Assembly (NCBI GenBank): GCA_018664075.1
Contig: JABJOY010000024.1
Location: 1-64,000 of the forward strand
Length of the DNA stretch: 64,000 bases
Direction of reading: 5' to 3'
Source: Porticoccaceae bacterium
GTDB taxonomy: Bacteria; Pseudomonadota; Gammaproteobacteria; Pseudomonadales; Porticoccaceae
The notes below the pieces were generated by a model. It saw only the letters and a program-made list of their open reading frames with translations. It was not told where the DNA came from and made no database searches. Numbering within the stretch: the first letter of the stretch is position 1; the number at the start of each line of letters is the position of its first letter. Both the position numbers and the translations under genes were made by a program. Shown here piece by piece: positions 42,654 through 51,484 of this stretch.

Positions 42654-42944
42654 ATGGCACTGGGAGTACTGGCAACAATTACCGTTCAAGAAGGTAAAAA
42701 TGAAGAATTTGAAACCCTGTTTAAGGGCCTGACAGAAAAGGTATTGGCCAATGAGGAGGGTACATTGCTCTATGCGTTGCATCGCAGTAAGTCCAACCCT
42801 CAGGAATATGTGGTAATGGAGCAGTATCGCAGTGCCGCTGATATCGATGCCCATGGCAAGACGGATTACTTTCTTGAGGCGCAGAAAATGATGGGTGGGC
42901 TGGTGTCTGCTGCGCCGGTTATTCAAGTGCTGGATGTGGTTTAA
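42654..42944 (+). CDS. Antibiotic biosynthesis monooxygenase (ABM) domain protein
   Basis: TITVQEGKNEEFETLFKGLTEKVLANEEGTLLYALHRSKSNPQEYVVMEQYRSAADIDAH. Confidence 0.9.
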   Translation: MALGVLATITVQEGKNEEFETLFKGLTEKVLANEEGTLLYALHRSKSNPQEYVVMEQYRSAADIDAHGKTDYFLEAQKMMGGLVSAAPVIQVLDVV

Positions 42945-42981
42945 ACCCTGAAATCAAACGTCAAACATTAGGAAAATAATA

Positions 42982-43359
42982 ATGAATAAAGTCCTTAAAA
43001 TAGTGGTGGCCTTACTGGCCCTGGTTTTTGCTTCGATTGGCCTGCGCTGGCTAGTGGCACCGGAAGGGGTCGCTGTCGAATTCGGTATGATATTAATGGA
43101 GGGGCTGGGTCTTAGCTCGCAAATTGGTGATCTGGGTGCCTTCTTCTTATCTCTGGCCATTTTTATCCTGCTGGCGCTGACCAGCGGTCGCCGCTTTTGG
43201 TATTACCCGCCGATTATTCTGCTGGGTCTGACAGCGATTATGCGCACGATGGCATGGATGTTTCACGGTGCCAGTCTGGCGGTGGATATGATTGCTGTGG
43301 AAATTATTGCCTGTGTGGTTCTCTATCTTGGCTCGGCCCGGTTAGCTGACGAGGACTAA
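42982..43359 (+). CDS. Hypothetical small membrane protein (about 4 TM)
   Basis: 125-aa ORF, hydrophobic segments; 2-nt gap to sulfatase gene. Confidence 0.7.
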   Translation: MNKVLKIVVALLALVFASIGLRWLVAPEGVAVEFGMILMEGLGLSSQIGDLGAFFLSLAIFILLALTSGRRFWYYPPIILLGLTAIMRTMAWMFHGASLAVDMIAVEIIACVVLYLGSARLADED

Positions 43360-43361
43360 TA

Positions 43362-45146
43362 GTGAAATCCATTTTCGGCCGGTGCCGACCACTGACCCTT
43401 TTGTTGCTACTGTTATCGGCACTGGGTCAGTCCGCACTGGTAAACGCTCAAGAGAGTCCCAATATTGTTTTGATTCTGGCTGACGATCTGGGCTTTAGCG
43501 ATCTGGCATCCTATGGCAGTGAAATCCACACGCCGAGTATTTCGGCACTGGCGGAGCAGGGTGTTAGCTTTACTAACTACCATACCGGCGCCAATTGCGC
43601 GCCGTCCCGGGCCATGTTGTTGACTGGTGTGGATAGTCATCGCACAGGTGTGCCCAATATTCCGGAAATGATCCCGCCAGAGCAGTCCAAGTACAGCCAT
43701 TATTCTGGCACCCTGGGCCACAATGTGGTGACTGTGGCGACATTGTTGCAGGACGCTGGCTATCACACCTATATGGCGGGCAAGTGGCATCTGGGTCAAG
43801 CCCCGGATCAGCTGCCCAGTGTTCGGGGCTTTGAGCGCACAGTGGCGCTGGCGGATTCTGGAGCCGATAACTGGGAGCAGAAACCCTATCTGCCAATCTA
43901 TAAAAAAGCTAACTGGTATGCGGATGGACAGGACTATCAATTGCCCGAGGACTTTTATTCGTCGCGCTTTTTAGTGGATAAAACCATTGAGTTTATCGAT
44001 AGCAATCAGGGTGATGGCCAGCCTTTCTTCGCCTATGTGCCATTTCAGGCGGTGCATATACCGGTACAGGCACCCCAGGAATATATTGATCGCTATATGG
44101 GTGTTTACGATGATGGCTGGACGGCCCTGCGCGCAGAGCGATTGGGGCGCGCTATTGAACTGGGAATAGTGCCAGCTGATACTGCCATGGTAACTATGGC
44201 CAGCACCTCTGATTGGGATGCTTTAAGTGCGGATGAGCAAGCCTATGAAGCCAAGCGTATGGCGGTCTATGGCGCGATGGTTGAAGCTATGGATCATCAT
44301 ATTGGCCGCCTGGTGAAACACTTAAAAGCCATAGGCGAATATGACAATACAGTATTTATTTTTTCCTCGGACAATGGCGCCGAAGCCATGGGCGAGCCAG
44401 TTCAAAATTCTTGGAGTAATAGTCGCCGCCCGGCCTCTCAGGGTTACAGTGTCGACTATGAAACTCTGGGTCTAAAGGGTAGTTTTAATGCTATTAACCC
44501 CGGTTTTTCCAGTGCTGCTGCATCACCTCTATCCTATTACAAATTTTATCTGGGTGAGGGCGGTATGCGGGTGCCGATGATTATTGCTGGCGCGGGCATA
44601 GAGACCAGGAATCAGCTGAGCAATGCCTTTACCTTTGTTACCGATATCACACCAACGATTCTCGCCCTGGCCGATGTGGAGCCAGCGCCTGCTCGCTATG
44701 GGGGCCGTTTGGTAGAGCCGATTATTGGTCAGAGTCTTATGCCTGTGCTGGAAGGCAGTGCCGAGGCAGTTTATGGGCAGAATGATGCGGTGGGTTACGA
44801 GTTAGTCGGCCATGGGGCATTATTTATGGGCGACTATAAAATTGTCTTTAACCGGGATATCTGGGGAGACAACCAGTGGCGTCTGTTTAACATTGTTGCG
44901 GATCCGGGCGAGACCAATGATCTTAGTGGGCAAAATCCTGCTCAGTTACAGCTTATGCTGGGCCGCTATCAGCAATATCTAGCGGAGAATAATGTTCTGC
45001 CTATGCCAGCGGGCTACAGTTTTTTGACGCAGGTTACGTATAACGCGCTGAATAACGTCTTTCGCGACAATATCCTGATTGGTATTTTAATGTTTTTCCT
45101 CTTGCTGCCTTTTGTGCTGGTTTATCGCAGTAAATCAAAAGGCTAA
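43362..45146 (+). CDS. Type I sulfatase (arylsulfatase-like), secreted with C-terminal TM anchor (GTG start)
   Basis: PNIVLILADDLGFSDL, formylglycine motif CAPSRAMLLTG, YMAGKWHLG, FSSDNGAE; C-terminal hydrophobic helix ILIGILMFFLLLPFVLVYRSK. Confidence 0.93.
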   Translation: MKSIFGRCRPLTLLLLLLSALGQSALVNAQESPNIVLILADDLGFSDLASYGSEIHTPSISALAEQGVSFTNYHTGANCAPSRAMLLTGVDSHRTGVPNIPEMIPPEQSKYSHYSGTLGHNVVTVATLLQDAGYHTYMAGKWHLGQAPDQLPSVRGFERTVALADSGADNWEQKPYLPIYKKANWYADGQDYQLPEDFYSSRFLVDKTIEFIDSNQGDGQPFFAYVPFQAVHIPVQAPQEYIDRYMGVYDDGWTALRAERLGRAIELGIVPADTAMVTMASTSDWDALSADEQAYEAKRMAVYGAMVEAMDHHIGRLVKHLKAIGEYDNTVFIFSSDNGAEAMGEPVQNSWSNSRRPASQGYSVDYETLGLKGSFNAINPGFSSAAASPLSYYKFYLGEGGMRVPMIIAGAGIETRNQLSNAFTFVTDITPTILALADVEPAPARYGGRLVEPIIGQSLMPVLEGSAEAVYGQNDAVGYELVGHGALFMGDYKIVFNRDIWGDNQWRLFNIVADPGETNDLSGQNPAQLQLMLGRYQQYLAENNVLPMPAGYSFLTQVTYNALNNVFRDNILIGILMFFLLLPFVLVYRSKSKG

Positions 45147-45173
45147 TAACGCTTATTCGACGAGTACAACTGT

Positions 45174-46295
45174 ATGACCCATGCCCTCTATGCCTTGCCC
45201 CATTCATTATATTCAGGCCGAGCCCGCTCCTACCTGATTAAAAACAATATTCCCTTCCAGGAGTTTTCCTGTGGCCATGAGAGTTTTAAAGCGGAGATTG
45301 TGGCCGAAGCCAAGCTGGCTACCATTCCGGTACTGCGCACCGAAGAGGGGCAGGTGATTCGCGATGGCGCTGCTATTATTGAGTATTTCGAAGCGGCTAA
45401 CGGTCGCCCCTGTCTGCCGGCAACGCCAAAGCAGCAAATTGTCAGTGGGCTTTTTGATCTGATTGGTGCCGAGGGCCTGCTGCGTCCCGCCATGCATTAT
45501 CGCTGGAATTTTCCCGAGGAGAATCTGTCTTTTTTGCACTACCACTTTTTTCATTCGCAGCGCGACCATCCAGAGCGCGAGGCTAAAACTCAACATATGA
45601 TGGATAAGATGCGCTATGCAGCCACTGTATTTGGGGTTACTGATGATAGCCGCGAGCTGGTAGAGGCTCTGTACATGGAGTTTTTACTGGCTCTGGATAA
45701 GCATTTTGAACAGTACCCCTATCTGTTGGGTTGGAAACCCTGCATAGGTGACTTTGGTTTATTGGCGCCGCTTTTTGCTCATCTGGGTCGCGACCCAAAG
45801 CCATTACAGATAATGCAGCAGCAGGCTGTACATGTGTATCGCTGGGTGGAACGTATGAATCGTTCAAATCAGGATGTCCCGGAGTACTATAATGCGGGCT
45901 CTGGCTTTCTGGCAGATGATCAGATTCCGGATACCTTGCTGGCAGTGCTGCGCGCTGCGGCGCAAGATTTTCTGCCCGAGACCAGAGCTGCTGCACAGTC
46001 TATTAATGGCTGGCTAGCGGACAACCCTGCGGCCAGGGGCGATAGGGCCTCGCGTTACTTGGGGCAGAATGAAGGCAAAGCCCACTTTGTGGTGCGCGGG
46101 CAGAGCTTTGAGACCGGCGCCCAACCTTACAGATTTTTCCAGCTACAGATAGTTCAGGATGCCTATAAATCGTGCGATGACGCTGAGCGTGCCGGCATAG
46201 AGACTATGCTGGATTCTTGTGGGCTGCAGGAGTTGCTGACTATTGAGCTCGACCGGCGGCTGGAGCAGCGGGATAATTTGGAGGTCTGGGTCTAG
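45174..46295 (+). CDS. Long glutathione S-transferase-like protein, paralogous to 38073-39110
   Basis: YALPHSLYSGRARSYLIKNNIPFQEF, LATIPVLRTEEGQVIRDGAAIIEYFE; long C-terminal extension. Confidence 0.82.
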   Translation: MTHALYALPHSLYSGRARSYLIKNNIPFQEFSCGHESFKAEIVAEAKLATIPVLRTEEGQVIRDGAAIIEYFEAANGRPCLPATPKQQIVSGLFDLIGAEGLLRPAMHYRWNFPEENLSFLHYHFFHSQRDHPEREAKTQHMMDKMRYAATVFGVTDDSRELVEALYMEFLLALDKHFEQYPYLLGWKPCIGDFGLLAPLFAHLGRDPKPLQIMQQQAVHVYRWVERMNRSNQDVPEYYNAGSGFLADDQIPDTLLAVLRAAAQDFLPETRAAAQSINGWLADNPAARGDRASRYLGQNEGKAHFVVRGQSFETGAQPYRFFQLQIVQDAYKSCDDAERAGIETMLDSCGLQELLTIELDRRLEQRDNLEVWV

Positions 46296-46424
46296 CCTTG
46301 GCCTCTAAGCCCCTTTATTTCGCAACTCCATAGTCATTATTGGTTAAGGCATATCCAAGAGTGCTGGGTTACTATAAATCAGTTTTGAACGACTTTTGGT
46401 TAAAGGTTGATTCTAGTATTTTAT

Positions 46425-46443
46425 TTGGCACAATTAGTGCCAA
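46425..46443. promoter_or_regulatory. Perfect 7-5-7 palindrome TTGGCAC-AATTA-GTGCCAA; operator or sigma-54-like promoter candidate
   Basis: Read directly, about 40 bp upstream of ATG 46483; GG...GC spacing of 12 nt as in -24/-12 promoters, with GTGC in place of TTGC. Confidence 0.55.
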
Positions 46444-46482
46444 TATATTCCCGTTAAGAAAATCTATTAAAAGGAGCAACGT

Positions 46483-48555
46483 ATGGTCGCGCTAACATCT
46501 ATGGTTGATTACAACGTCGAAGGGGGCGTTGCTGTATTAACTCTCAATAACCCCCCGGTTAATGCTCTGAGTCAGGGTGTTCGACAGGGTCTCAAAGAAG
46601 GTGTTGAAAAGGCGTTAGCCGATGACTCTGCCCAGGCAATAATGATCTTTTGTGAAGGCCGCACCTTTATTGCCGGTGCCGATATCTCCGAGTTTTCCTC
46701 TGGCCCTATGGAGCCTAATTTCCATGCGGTGCTGTCGACCATGGATGCATCTCCCAAGCCAATTGTTGCCGCAATTCACGGTACTGCTCTCGGCGGTGGT
46801 CTAGAAACTGCGCTGTGCTGTAACTACCGGGTTGCGGTGAGCAGTGCCAAGTTTGGTCTGCCGGAAGTGAATCTGGGTCTGTTGCCTGGCGCCGGTGGCA
46901 CCCAGCGATTGCCCCGTGTTGTTGGCGTAGAAAAAACCCTGGCCATGGTGACCTCTGGTGTCCCCATAGGTGCTGCTGAAGCCCATCAGCTGGGGCTGGT
47001 TGACCAGCTGGTTGAGGGTGACTTGCGCGCTGAAGCATTGGCCTTTGCCAAAGATAAGGCGGCTCAGGGCGGCTCTCATCCACGGGTGCGCGACAATGAT
47101 GACAAGTTGCAGAGTGCCAAAGATAACCCGGAAATTTTTGCAGCTACGCGCAAGATGCTGGCCCGTAAGACTCGCGGCTTTTTGGCCCCGGAATACAATA
47201 TTCGCTGTATTGAAGCGGCGGTTAATCAGCCCTTTGATGAGGGTTTAAAAACCGAGGGCAAACTCTTTGCTGAGCTAATGGCTGGCCCTCAGTCCCAGGC
47301 CCAACAGTATTTCTTTTTCTCTGAGCGTCAAGCAGGCAAGGTGCCGGGGCTATCAGATGATGCCAAAGAATTACCTATTGCCAAGGTGGGTGTTATTGGC
47401 GGTGGCCTGATGGGCGGAGGTATTTCCATGAACTTCGCCAATGTCGGTGTGCCTGTGATCATTGTGGAAACCAGTCAGGAAGCACTGGATCGCGGTCTGG
47501 GTACTATCCGCAAAAACTATGAAAACACTGCACGCAAAGGTCGTCTGACCGAAGAGGCCGTGGAGCAGCGCTGTGGCCTGATTCAGGGCACTGTGGATAT
47601 GGCCGACCTGGCTGACTGTGACCTGATTATCGAAGCTGTGTTTGAAAATATGGCGGTCAAAAAAGATATCTTTACTCGCCTAGATGAGATTGCCAAACAG
47701 GGCGCTATTCTTGCCTCAAACACCTCAGCGCTGGATCTCAATGAAATCGCCGCTGTGACCAGCAGGCCTGAGTCAGTGATTGGCCTGCATTTTTTCTCCC
47801 CAGCCAATGTTATGAAACTTCTTGAAGTGGTGCGCGGAGAAAAAACCTCTGACGATGTGATTAAAACCAGTATGGCGCTGGCCAAGCGCATTCGCAAAGT
47901 GGCGGTGCTTGTAGGTGTTTGCCCGGGCTTTGTAGGCAACCGTATTTTATTTCCACGCCAGATTGAAGCCAGCAAGCTGGCCCTTGAAGGCGCGCCGATC
48001 GAGCAGGTGGACAAGGTGCTATTTGATTTTGGCTTCCCAATGGGAGCATTCCAGATGGGTGATCTGGCCGGCCTGGATCTGGGTTGGGATAAAGATAACT
48101 CCGACCCAATGGATGTTAAGGATCGCCTCTGTGAACTGGGTCGCCGCGGTCAAAAGACCGCTGCAGGCTATTACGACTACGATGAAAAGCGCATGCCAAC
48201 ACCAGCTGCTGTGACTGCGGAACTGTTTGCCGAGGTTGCCGCAGCCCAGGGTATTATTCAGGGGGATATTTCCGATGAAGAGATTCTCGATCGCTGCCTG
48301 TTACCCATGATCAATGAGGGGGCAAAAATCCTCGACGAAGGTATTGCCGTGCGCGCCAGTGATATTGATGTGACCTATGTCTACGGCTATGGCTGGCCCG
48401 TCTATCGCGGTGGCCCCATGCACTATGCCAACAGTATGGGTCTGGATAAGGTGCTGGCAAAAATCAATCATTACCATGAGACCACAGGTGATGACTTCTG
48501 GGCGCCAAGCTCACTGCTGGTATCATTGGCAGAGCAGGGCAAGCGCTTTAAATAA
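46483..48555 (+). CDS. Enoyl-CoA hydratase / 3-hydroxyacyl-CoA dehydrogenase (FadB/FadJ-like bifunctional)
   Basis: [84 protein letters not shown]. Confidence 0.95.
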   Translation: MVALTSMVDYNVEGGVAVLTLNNPPVNALSQGVRQGLKEGVEKALADDSAQAIMIFCEGRTFIAGADISEFSSGPMEPNFHAVLSTMDASPKPIVAAIHGTALGGGLETALCCNYRVAVSSAKFGLPEVNLGLLPGAGGTQRLPRVVGVEKTLAMVTSGVPIGAAEAHQLGLVDQLVEGDLRAEALAFAKDKAAQGGSHPRVRDNDDKLQSAKDNPEIFAATRKMLARKTRGFLAPEYNIRCIEAAVNQPFDEGLKTEGKLFAELMAGPQSQAQQYFFFSERQAGKVPGLSDDAKELPIAKVGVIGGGLMGGGISMNFANVGVPVIIVETSQEALDRGLGTIRKNYENTARKGRLTEEAVEQRCGLIQGTVDMADLADCDLIIEAVFENMAVKKDIFTRLDEIAKQGAILASNTSALDLNEIAAVTSRPESVIGLHFFSPANVMKLLEVVRGEKTSDDVIKTSMALAKRIRKVAVLVGVCPGFVGNRILFPRQIEASKLALEGAPIEQVDKVLFDFGFPMGAFQMGDLAGLDLGWDKDNSDPMDVKDRLCELGRRGQKTAAGYYDYDEKRMPTPAAVTAELFAEVAAAQGIIQGDISDEEILDRCLLPMINEGAKILDEGIAVRASDIDVTYVYGYGWPVYRGGPMHYANSMGLDKVLAKINHYHETTGDDFWAPSSLLVSLAEQGKRFK

Positions 48556-48585
48556 GTAACAAAATGACTAAAAAGGAGAGGGAAA

Positions 48586-49554
48586 ATGAAGACACGTATT
48601 ACAGAGCTGTTGGGTATTGAGCATCCGATTATTCAGGGCGGTATGCACCATGTCGGCCTGGCTGAGATGGCGGCTGCTGTATCCAATGCCGGCGGTTTGG
48701 GTATTATCACAGCTCTGACCCAGGGCACCCCAGAGAAGCTGGCGGCGGAAATTGCTCGCTGTAAAACTATGACCGACAAGCCCATTGGCGTGAATATCAC
48801 TTTTCTGCCCTCTATGACACCACCGGATTATCCAGGTCTGATTCAGGCGGTGATAGATGGCGGCGTAAAAATTGTTGAGACAGCTGGTAATAACCCTGCA
48901 CCTTATATGCCTGCGTTAAAAGAAGCTGGTATTAAAGTGATTCACAAATGCACCGCGGTTCGCCATGCCCTAAAAGCTGAGAAAGTGGGCTGCGATGCGG
49001 TATCGGTGGATGGCTTTGAATGTGGCGGCCACCCGGGTGAAGATGATATCCCCAACTTTATTCTGTTGCCCAGAGCTGCCGATGAACTGACCATTCCTTT
49101 TGTGTCTTCCGGTGGTATGGCCGATGCCCGCAGTCTGGTGGCCTCTCTGGCCATGGGTGCTGATGGTATGAATATGGGGACCAGATTTATTGCTACCAAA
49201 GAAGCGCCAGTCCATGACAATGTAAAAGCCGCTATTCTGGCTGCCAGTGAGTTGGATACCCGTCTCGTAATGCGCCCATTACGCAATACCGAGCGTGTGC
49301 TGAATAACCCTGCGGTAGAACGTTTGCTGGAGAAAGAAAAAGCCCTGGGTGCAGATATTAAAATCGACGATATCCTTCCGGAAGTGGCTGGTGTTTACCC
49401 GAAAATCATGAAAGAGGGTGATATGGATGCCGGTGCCTGGTCCTGTGGTATGGTGGCTGGACTGATCAATGATGTACCCACGGTACAGGAATTGATGGAC
49501 CGCATTATGTCTGAGGCGGACAGCCTGATTAAAGACCGTTTAGCTGGTCTTTAA
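48586..49554 (+). CDS. Nitronate monooxygenase / NAD(P)H-dependent flavin oxidoreductase family
   Basis: GIEHPIIQGGMHHVGLAEMAAAVSNAGGLGIITA, GCDAVSVDGFECGGHPGEDD, GADGMNMGTRFIATKE. Confidence 0.93.
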   Translation: MKTRITELLGIEHPIIQGGMHHVGLAEMAAAVSNAGGLGIITALTQGTPEKLAAEIARCKTMTDKPIGVNITFLPSMTPPDYPGLIQAVIDGGVKIVETAGNNPAPYMPALKEAGIKVIHKCTAVRHALKAEKVGCDAVSVDGFECGGHPGEDDIPNFILLPRAADELTIPFVSSGGMADARSLVASLAMGADGMNMGTRFIATKEAPVHDNVKAAILAASELDTRLVMRPLRNTERVLNNPAVERLLEKEKALGADIKIDDILPEVAGVYPKIMKEGDMDAGAWSCGMVAGLINDVPTVQELMDRIMSEADSLIKDRLAGL

Positions 49555-49593
49555 TAACCATAAAATAACAATATCAAAAAATAAGAAGGACTT

Positions 49594-50628
49594 ATGTCTG
49601 TAGTAGATACATTAGATGAGGCTCTCCTGGCCAGCTATTTAGAGGCCAATGTTGAGGAGTTTAAAGGCCCCTTAACCGCCAACAAATTTGCTGGCGGTCA
49701 GTCTAACCCCACGTTTAAAATTGATGCTGCCTCTGGCTCCTATGTGCTGCGTCGTCAGCCGCCGGGCAAGCTGCTCAAATCTGCCCATGCAGTGGATCGC
49801 GAGTATCGGGTTTTAGCGGCACTGGCCGATACCGATGTGCCTGTAGCCAGGGTCTATCACCTCTGTGAAGACCCGGAAGTGATAGGTTCCATGTTTTATA
49901 TTATGGAATTCTGTGATGGCAATGTGCACTGGGCATCGTCTCTGGAGGATGTTTCCAGTAATCAGCAGCGGGCCAAAATGTATGACGAGATGAGCCGGGT
50001 TATGGCGGCGATTCACTCGGTAGATCTTGAGAAAGTTGGACTCAGTGACTATGGTCGTCCGGGCAATTATTTCCAGCGCCAGTACGATCGCTGGTCTGCT
50101 CAGTACAAAGCATCCGAGTTAAAGCCGATCCCGGAGATGAATCAGGTGATTGAATGGCTGGGCAATAATATTCCTGAGGACGATGGCAAGGTGTCCCTGG
50201 TTCATGGCGACTACCGGCTGGATAACCTGATGTTTAGCGCAGACAATGAGCGCGTGATTGCAGTACTGGATTGGGAGCTGTCCACATTGGGCCATCCCTA
50301 TGCAGATCTGGCCTACCAGTGCATGGGCATGCGCCTGCCTTCAGGCAATGGCCCCGGTGCTTCCTCCGGGCTGCTTGGTGTAGATACTCAGGCATTGGGT
50401 ATCCCCAGTGAGCAGGACTATATCGACAGCTATTGCCAGCGTATGGGTATCGACAAACTGGATAACTGGAATTTCTATCTGGCGTTTAGTTTTTTCCGTT
50501 TAGCGGCTATTGCCCAGGGCGTAGCCAAGCGAGCGGCGGATGGCAATGCCTCCAGCAAGGCTGCCGGCGGCATTGCGACTTTGGTTCAGCCCATTGCTGC
50601 CAATGCTTTAGCCATTATTAACGGGTAG
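49594..50628 (+). CDS. Phosphotransferase (APH/ACAD10-11 N-terminal-like) family protein
   Basis: FAGGQSNPTFKI, YVLRRQPPGKLLKSAHAVDREYRVL, LVHGDYRLDNLMF, VIAVLDWELSTLGHPYADLAY. Confidence 0.92.
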   Translation: MSVVDTLDEALLASYLEANVEEFKGPLTANKFAGGQSNPTFKIDAASGSYVLRRQPPGKLLKSAHAVDREYRVLAALADTDVPVARVYHLCEDPEVIGSMFYIMEFCDGNVHWASSLEDVSSNQQRAKMYDEMSRVMAAIHSVDLEKVGLSDYGRPGNYFQRQYDRWSAQYKASELKPIPEMNQVIEWLGNNIPEDDGKVSLVHGDYRLDNLMFSADNERVIAVLDWELSTLGHPYADLAYQCMGMRLPSGNGPGASSGLLGVDTQALGIPSEQDYIDSYCQRMGIDKLDNWNFYLAFSFFRLAAIAQGVAKRAADGNASSKAAGGIATLVQPIAANALAIING

Positions 50629-50722
50629 CAGGCTCAGTAGTGGATGGCAGCAGTATGGCCATCATTAACCCTGTGACGCCATCAACAGTGGCAGGGTAGG
50701 GAATTGGTCGGGCGCCCATGTG

Positions 50723-50810
50723 CTAGATAGCCGGAGCACAGCCTGTCTCAGACGCCAGATATACAAAATAGTAAAAAATCTCTATCATTAGTGCTCCTGT
50801 GTCTATCTGG
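50723..50810 (+). promoter_or_regulatory. Two-arm inverted repeat in cysC leader (8 bp with one G-U, plus 7 bp; colinear)
   Basis: CTAGATAG (50723-50730) with CTATCTGG (50803-50810); GGAGCAC (50733-50739) with GTGCTCC (50791-50797). Confidence 0.55.
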
Positions 50811-50820
50811 AAATCAAGCT

Positions 50821-51441
50821 ATGACGGAACAAAAAGCCACCAATGTGCATTGGCACGACGGTGATATTACACGCGAGGATCGCGCCAGACTTCTCGGGCA
50901 AAAGGGGGCTACATTGTGGTTCACTGGATTGTCCGGCAGCGGCAAAAGTACAGTGGCTGTTGCACTGGAAAAGGTGCTGTATGAGCGAGGCAAGCTAACC
51001 TACCGTTTAGATGGCGATAATGTTCGTCTGGGGATCAATAAAAACCTTGGCTTCTCTGCCGATGATCGCACTGAAAATATTCGGCGCATAGGCGAAATTG
51101 CCAAGCTGTTTGTGGACTCGGGTGTGATTGCTCTCTCCAGTTTTATTAGCCCCTATGCTGCCGACCGGGATCGTGTCCGTGAGCTGCATATGGAGTCCGG
51201 CTGTGCTTTTATTGAAATATTTGTCGACTGCTCTCTCCAGGCTGCGGAGTCCCGGGACCCCAAAGGGCTCTATAAAAAGGCCCGTGCCGGAGAAATTAAG
51301 AACTTTACTGGTATCGATGATCCCTATGAGCCTCCACAGGCTGCGGAAATTCATTTGCGCACTGACAAGATGAGCCTTGAGCAAGAGGTCGCGGCTATCG
51401 TCGACTATCTGCTGGCACATGATTTGATCGCTGCGTCCTAA
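50821..51441 (+). CDS. cysC: Adenylyl-sulfate kinase
   Basis: GATLWFTGLSGSGKSTVAVALEKVLYERG, YRLDGDNVRLGINKNLGFSADDRTENIRRIGE, DPKGLYKKARAGEIKNFTGIDDPYE. Confidence 0.96.
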   Translation: MTEQKATNVHWHDGDITREDRARLLGQKGATLWFTGLSGSGKSTVAVALEKVLYERGKLTYRLDGDNVRLGINKNLGFSADDRTENIRRIGEIAKLFVDSGVIALSSFISPYAADRDRVRELHMESGCAFIEIFVDCSLQAAESRDPKGLYKKARAGEIKNFTGIDDPYEPPQAAEIHLRTDKMSLEQEVAAIVDYLLAHDLIAAS

Positions 51442-51484
51442 TTTACATTAAACTTTTTTCATCTACTTTTCAGGAGAACAACTT

